Shown: one piece after another, positions 5,751 to 8,298 of the stretch | Position numbering within the stretch: the stretch's first letter is position 1 | How the letters are laid out: each line of letters opens with the position of its first letter | DNA from: Acidobacteriota bacterium | GTDB taxonomy: Bacteria; Acidobacteriota; Holophagae; Holophagales; Holophagaceae | Length of the DNA: 8,298 nucleotides | Reading direction: 5' to 3' | NCBI GenBank assembly: GCA_021778785.1 | Contig: JAJYBX010000066.1 | Location: 1-8,298, forward strand | The notes under the pieces: model-generated | What the model saw: only the letters and a program-made list of their open reading frames with translations | What the model was told of the DNA's origin: nothing | The model's database searches: none | Program-made: the position numbers and the translations under genes

Positions 5751-5769
5751 CCCTGATTCCGGGCATCCT

Positions 5770-5794
5770 GGAGGCCCCCTTCGCGGGGGCCTCC
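5770..5794 (+). terminator. Strong hairpin between the DUF1292 gene and larC
   Basis: GGAGGCCCCC (5770-5779) pairs perfectly with GGGGGCCTCC (5785-5794) across a TTCGC loop, a 10-bp almost pure GC stem. No T run follows (GCATTCC). It lies 19 bases after the DUF1292 stop and ends 17 bases before the larC start, leaving no room for a complete promoter in between. It may be a partial terminator or attenuator that lets some transcripts reach larC. Confidence 0.6.
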
Positions 5795-5811
5795 GCATTC
5801 CAGGAGTTCCT

Positions 5812-7071
5812 GTGACGCACCTCTGGGTGGATCCCTTCAGCGGCTTCTCCGGCGACATCTGGATCGGGGGTTTCCTCGGCCTGGGCGTGCCGGAAGCGGA
5901 GCTGCGGGCCATCCTGCGGCAGCTCCCGTTCCCCGAGCTGGACCTGCGGGTGGAGACGGTGATGCGCTGCGGCCTCCAGGCCACCCGGGCCTCCGTGCTC
6001 ATCCGGGGCGAGGTGGACAGCGGCGGCACGCCCCACCTGGAGCTCCCGGCCCCCGGGGCGCGCCGCCTCGTCCGCCGCCGCACGGCCCGGCCCCAGGGCC
6101 ATGTCCATGGCTTCACCTGGCAGGAGGTGGACGCGCTCCTGAAGACGCACCTGCCGGCCCGCATCGGCGAGACGGCCCGGGGCGCCTTCGAGAAGCTGGG
6201 GCAGTCGGAGGCGCGGGTGCATGGCATCCCGCTCACCGAGGTCCACTTCCACGAGGTGGGGCTCCAGGATTCCATCGCCGACGTCGTGCTCGCCGCCGCG
6301 GGGTGGGTGCTCCTGGGCGAGCCCGAGGTCTGGGTGGGCCCCGTGGCGGTGGGGAAGGGCCACACGCGCATGGCCCACGGGCTGTTCCCCATCCCGGCCC
6401 CCGCCGCCCTGAACCTGCTGGACGGCTTCGAACTCACCCCCGGGGTGGCGCCCCTGGACAAGGAGCTGGCGACGCCCACCGGCGCGGCCCTGGCGCTCCA
6501 GCTGGCCACCGTCCGGCACGCCCCGGCGCGGTTCATCCCCGCCCGTTCCGTCTTCGCCGCCGGCAGCTACGACTTCCCGACCACCCCCGCCGTCTGCCGC
6601 TTCGTGCTGGGGCGCGTCCCCGACGCCGCGCCGGACCTGGTGCAGCTGGAGACCAACCTGGACGACGCCACCCCCCAGCAGGTGGCCCACGCCCAGGCCC
6701 GCGCCCTGGAGGCCGGGGCCCTGGATGTGTGGGTGGCCCCGGCCACCTTCAAGAAGGGGCGCAGCGGCTGGGTGCTGGGCGTGGTGCTGCCCGCGCCCCG
6801 GCTGGAATCCGTGGCCGCCGTCCTGACGTCGGAACTGCCCACCCTGGGCCTGCGCTGGTGGCCCCTCCACCGCCTGGAGGCCGAACGGTCCTTCTCGACA
6901 GCGGATGTCCAGGGGCAGGCCGTGGCCGTGAAGGAGGGCCGCTGGCCCGGGGCCACGGTGGCCCAGCCCGAGTTCGAGGACGCCCGGCGCGCCGCGGAGG
7001 CCCTGGGCGAGCCCCTGCGCAGGGTCCAGGCCCAGGCCGCTCCGAAGGCGGGGAAACCCCGGCGGTCGTGA
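5812..7071 (+). CDS. larC: LarC-family nickel insertion protein (NPN cofactor nickel chelatase)
   Basis: 419 residues, a full-length LarC. In characterised members LarC uses CTP to insert Ni into pyridinium-3,5-bisthiocarboxylic acid mononucleotide, the last step in making the nickel-pincer cofactor of lactate racemase and relatives; it is cytoplasmic. Hallmarks in order: VDPFSGFSGD (6-15), a His-containing region with GHVHG, VHFHEVGLQDSIADVV (144-159), GKGHTRMAHG and PIPAPAALNLLDG, ELATPTGAAL, AAGSYDFP, then LETNLDD (279-285) and FKKGRSG (313-319) in the C-terminal half. The start is GTG with AGGAG five bases upstream; translation begins MTHLWVDP. Family members usually have SGISGD and MKKGRPG; the substitutions here are mild. 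Both halves are in one uninterrupted frame. No larA, larB or larE is in view. Confidence 0.93.
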   Translation: MTHLWVDPFSGFSGDIWIGGFLGLGVPEAELRAILRQLPFPELDLRVETVMRCGLQATRASVLIRGEVDSGGTPHLELPAPGARRLVRRRTARPQGHVHGFTWQEVDALLKTHLPARIGETARGAFEKLGQSEARVHGIPLTEVHFHEVGLQDSIADVVLAAAGWVLLGEPEVWVGPVAVGKGHTRMAHGLFPIPAPAALNLLDGFELTPGVAPLDKELATPTGAALALQLATVRHAPARFIPARSVFAAGSYDFPTTPAVCRFVLGRVPDAAPDLVQLETNLDDATPQQVAHAQARALEAGALDVWVAPATFKKGRSGWVLGVVLPAPRLESVAAVLTSELPTLGLRWWPLHRLEAERSFSTADVQGQAVAVKEGRWPGATVAQPEFEDARRAAEALGEPLRRVQAQAAPKAGKPRRS

Positions 7072-7092
7072 CTCCGGCCACAGGCGATTCCC

Positions 7093-7155
7093 GGGGACTT
7101 CTGCAAGACTGGAGGCCGCACGGGATCCGAGGCGGTTCCGGGCCACGGAGTCCCC
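7093..7155 (+). promoter_or_regulatory. Leader segment able to pair with the aspA ribosome binding site
   Basis: GGGGACTTC (7093-7101) is complementary over nine positions (one G-U) to GGAGTCCCC (7147-7155), which is the whole Shine-Dalgarno and spacer up to the ATG. The enclosed loop is about 45 bases and contains smaller GC-rich pairings. This would matter only if transcripts begin upstream of 7093, for example by read-through from larC; no promoter is clear in 7072-7155. Confidence 0.3.
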
Positions 7156-8298
7156 ATGAGCAAGAACGCCACCCTGAATGCTGATGTCCGCATCGAGCAC
7201 GATCTGATCGGCGAGCGGGCCGTGCCCGCCGAGGCCTACTACGGCGTCCAGACCGCCCGGGCCATCGACAACTTCCACATCTCCGGCGTGCCGCTGTACC
7301 ACTACCCCGAGCTCATCAAGGCCAACGCCATGGTGAAGCTCGCCGCCGCCCGCGCCAACCGGGACTGCGGCCTGCTGACGGACGAGATCCTGCGGGGCAT
7401 CACCGGCGCCTGCGAGGAGCTCATCGCCGGGAAGCTCCACGAGCAGTTCCCCCTGGATGTCTTCCAGGGCGGGGCGGGCACCTCCACCAACATGAATGTC
7501 AACGAAGTGATCGCCAACCGGGGCCTGGAGATCCTGGGCCATCGCAAGGGCGAGTACGAGTTCTGCGATCCCCACAACCACGTCAACTGCAGCCAGAGCA
7601 CCAACGACGCCTATCCCTCCGCCCTGAAGCTGGCCATGGCCCTGGCCAACCGCGACCTGGTGGCCGAGATCGGGGGCCTGGTGGCGGACCTCCGCGCCAA
7701 GGCCGCCGAATTCCGCCACATCATCAAGATGGGCCGCACCCAGCTCCAGGACGCCGTGCCCATGACCCTGGGCCAGGAGTTCGGCGCCTGGGCCGCCAGC
7801 CTGGAGAACGAGATCGAGGCCCTCAAGCAGATGAGCGTCCTCCTGCTCACCGTGAACATGGGCGGCACCGCCATCGGCACGGGCCTGAACGCCCCCGAGG
7901 ACTACCCGGAGCGCTGCGTGGTCCACCTGGTCCAGATCACCGGCATGCCCATCCGCCTGGCCACCAACCTCATCGAGGCCACCCAGGACACCCAGCCCTT
8001 CGTGATCTACAGCGCCGGGATGAAGAGCCTGGCCATCAAGCTCAGCAAGATCTGCAACGACCTGCGCCTGCTCAGCAGCGGCCCCCGCTGCGGCCTGCAC
8101 GAGATCAACCTCCCGCCCATGCAGCCCGGCAGCAGCATCATGCCGGGCAAGGTGAACCCGGTGATCCCCGAGGTGGTGAACCAGGTCTGCTTCCGCGTCA
8201 TCGGCAACGATCTCACCGTGACCATGGCGGCCGAGGCCGGTCAGCTGCAGCTCAACGTCATGGAGCCCGTCATCGGCTTGGCCATCCTGGAGAGCATC
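7156..8298 (+). CDS. aspA: Aspartate ammonia-lyase (aspartase), 3' end missing
   Basis: 381 codons run in frame to the right edge; the family is about 470-480 residues, so roughly 95 are missing. It converts L-aspartate to fumarate and ammonia in the cytoplasm as a homotetramer. Motifs: EHDLIGE with VPAEAYYGVQT (14-33), FQGGAGTSTNMNVNEVIANR (103-122), SQSTNDAYPS (146-155), MGRTQLQDAVPMTLGQEF (192-209) and the mobile SS loop GSSIMPGKVNP (325-335) with the catalytic serine expected in this loop. TQLQDAVPMTLGQE and VNQVCFRVIGNDLTVTMAAE point to aspartase; fumarase C has THLQDA and a different segment after the SS loop. PGK in place of the PAK I recall for enterobacterial AspA is a small variation. 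GGAG lies five bases before the ATG. Confidence 0.95.
   Translation, partial: MSKNATLNADVRIEHDLIGERAVPAEAYYGVQTARAIDNFHISGVPLYHYPELIKANAMVKLAAARANRDCGLLTDEILRGITGACEELIAGKLHEQFPLDVFQGGAGTSTNMNVNEVIANRGLEILGHRKGEYEFCDPHNHVNCSQSTNDAYPSALKLAMALANRDLVAEIGGLVADLRAKAAEFRHIIKMGRTQLQDAVPMTLGQEFGAWAASLENEIEALKQMSVLLLTVNMGGTAIGTGLNAPEDYPERCVVHLVQITGMPIRLATNLIEATQDTQPFVIYSAGMKSLAIKLSKICNDLRLLSSGPRCGLHEINLPPMQPGSSIMPGKVNPVIPEVVNQVCFRVIGNDLTVTMAAEAGQLQLNVMEPVIGLAILESI

Noticed and set aside
4608..6536. 642-codon minus-strand frame opposite flgA, the DUF1292 gene and larC
   Set aside because: It covers three well-supported genes and their gaps, with Arg/Ser/Gly-rich sequence and no motif.
5725..8100. 791-codon open frame on the minus strand across larC and aspA
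   Set aside because: It is antisense to two genes with clear family motifs, its translation is Gly/His/Gln/Val-rich low-complexity sequence, and long spurious frames are expected in such GC-rich DNA.

Overview
The window is GC-rich (roughly 70% by eye) and densely coded, with short intergenic gaps. It looks like ordinary chromosome: no tRNA, rRNA, transposase, integrase or CRISPR array is visible. The mix of genes is a secreted M20 amidohydrolase, a SHOCT protein, a cold-shock protein, a SPOR-NlpC/P60 lipoprotein, flgF-flgG-flgA, a DUF1292 protein, LarC and aspartase. Together with the very high GC and a flagellum, this suggests a diderm, motile bacterium. Holophagae-type Acidobacteriota (Geothrix/Holophaga relatives) is my best guess, but that is inference and no marker gene proves it.

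Layout, left to right. 1-822 (minus): 5' part of a secreted metal-dependent amidohydrolase that runs off the left edge. 918-1724 (plus, divergent): secreted protein of unknown function ending in a SHOCT domain, followed by a hairpin. 1786-2164: cold-shock gene with an AT-rich promoter, a structured leader, a ten-codon upstream ORF that ends five bases before csp, and a strong hairpin after it. 2193-2999: lipoprotein combining a SPOR domain with an NlpC/P60 peptidase. 3005-5339: flagellar rod operon flgF-flgG-flgA behind a sequence with the GG-N10-GC layout of a sigma-54 promoter. 5397-5750: His-rich, acidic DUF1292 protein. 5812-7071: LarC-type nickel chelatase, uninterrupted. 7156-8298: aspartate ammonia-lyase, cut by the right edge.

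Functional links. flgF, flgG and flgA form one assembly module: proximal rod, distal rod and P-ring chaperone. The envelope lipoprotein just upstream cuts peptidoglycan and is probably directed to sites of wall remodelling. The DUF1292 and larC genes are close together and separated only by a hairpin; co-transcription is plausible. The amidohydrolase and aspartase would both release ammonia or amino-acid carbon, but nothing in the sequence ties them together. I found no clear candidate for a wholly new multi-gene system. The most interesting signals are regulatory: the csp leader with its mini-ORF, the sigma-54-like site before flgF, and a leader segment complementary to the aspA ribosome binding site.
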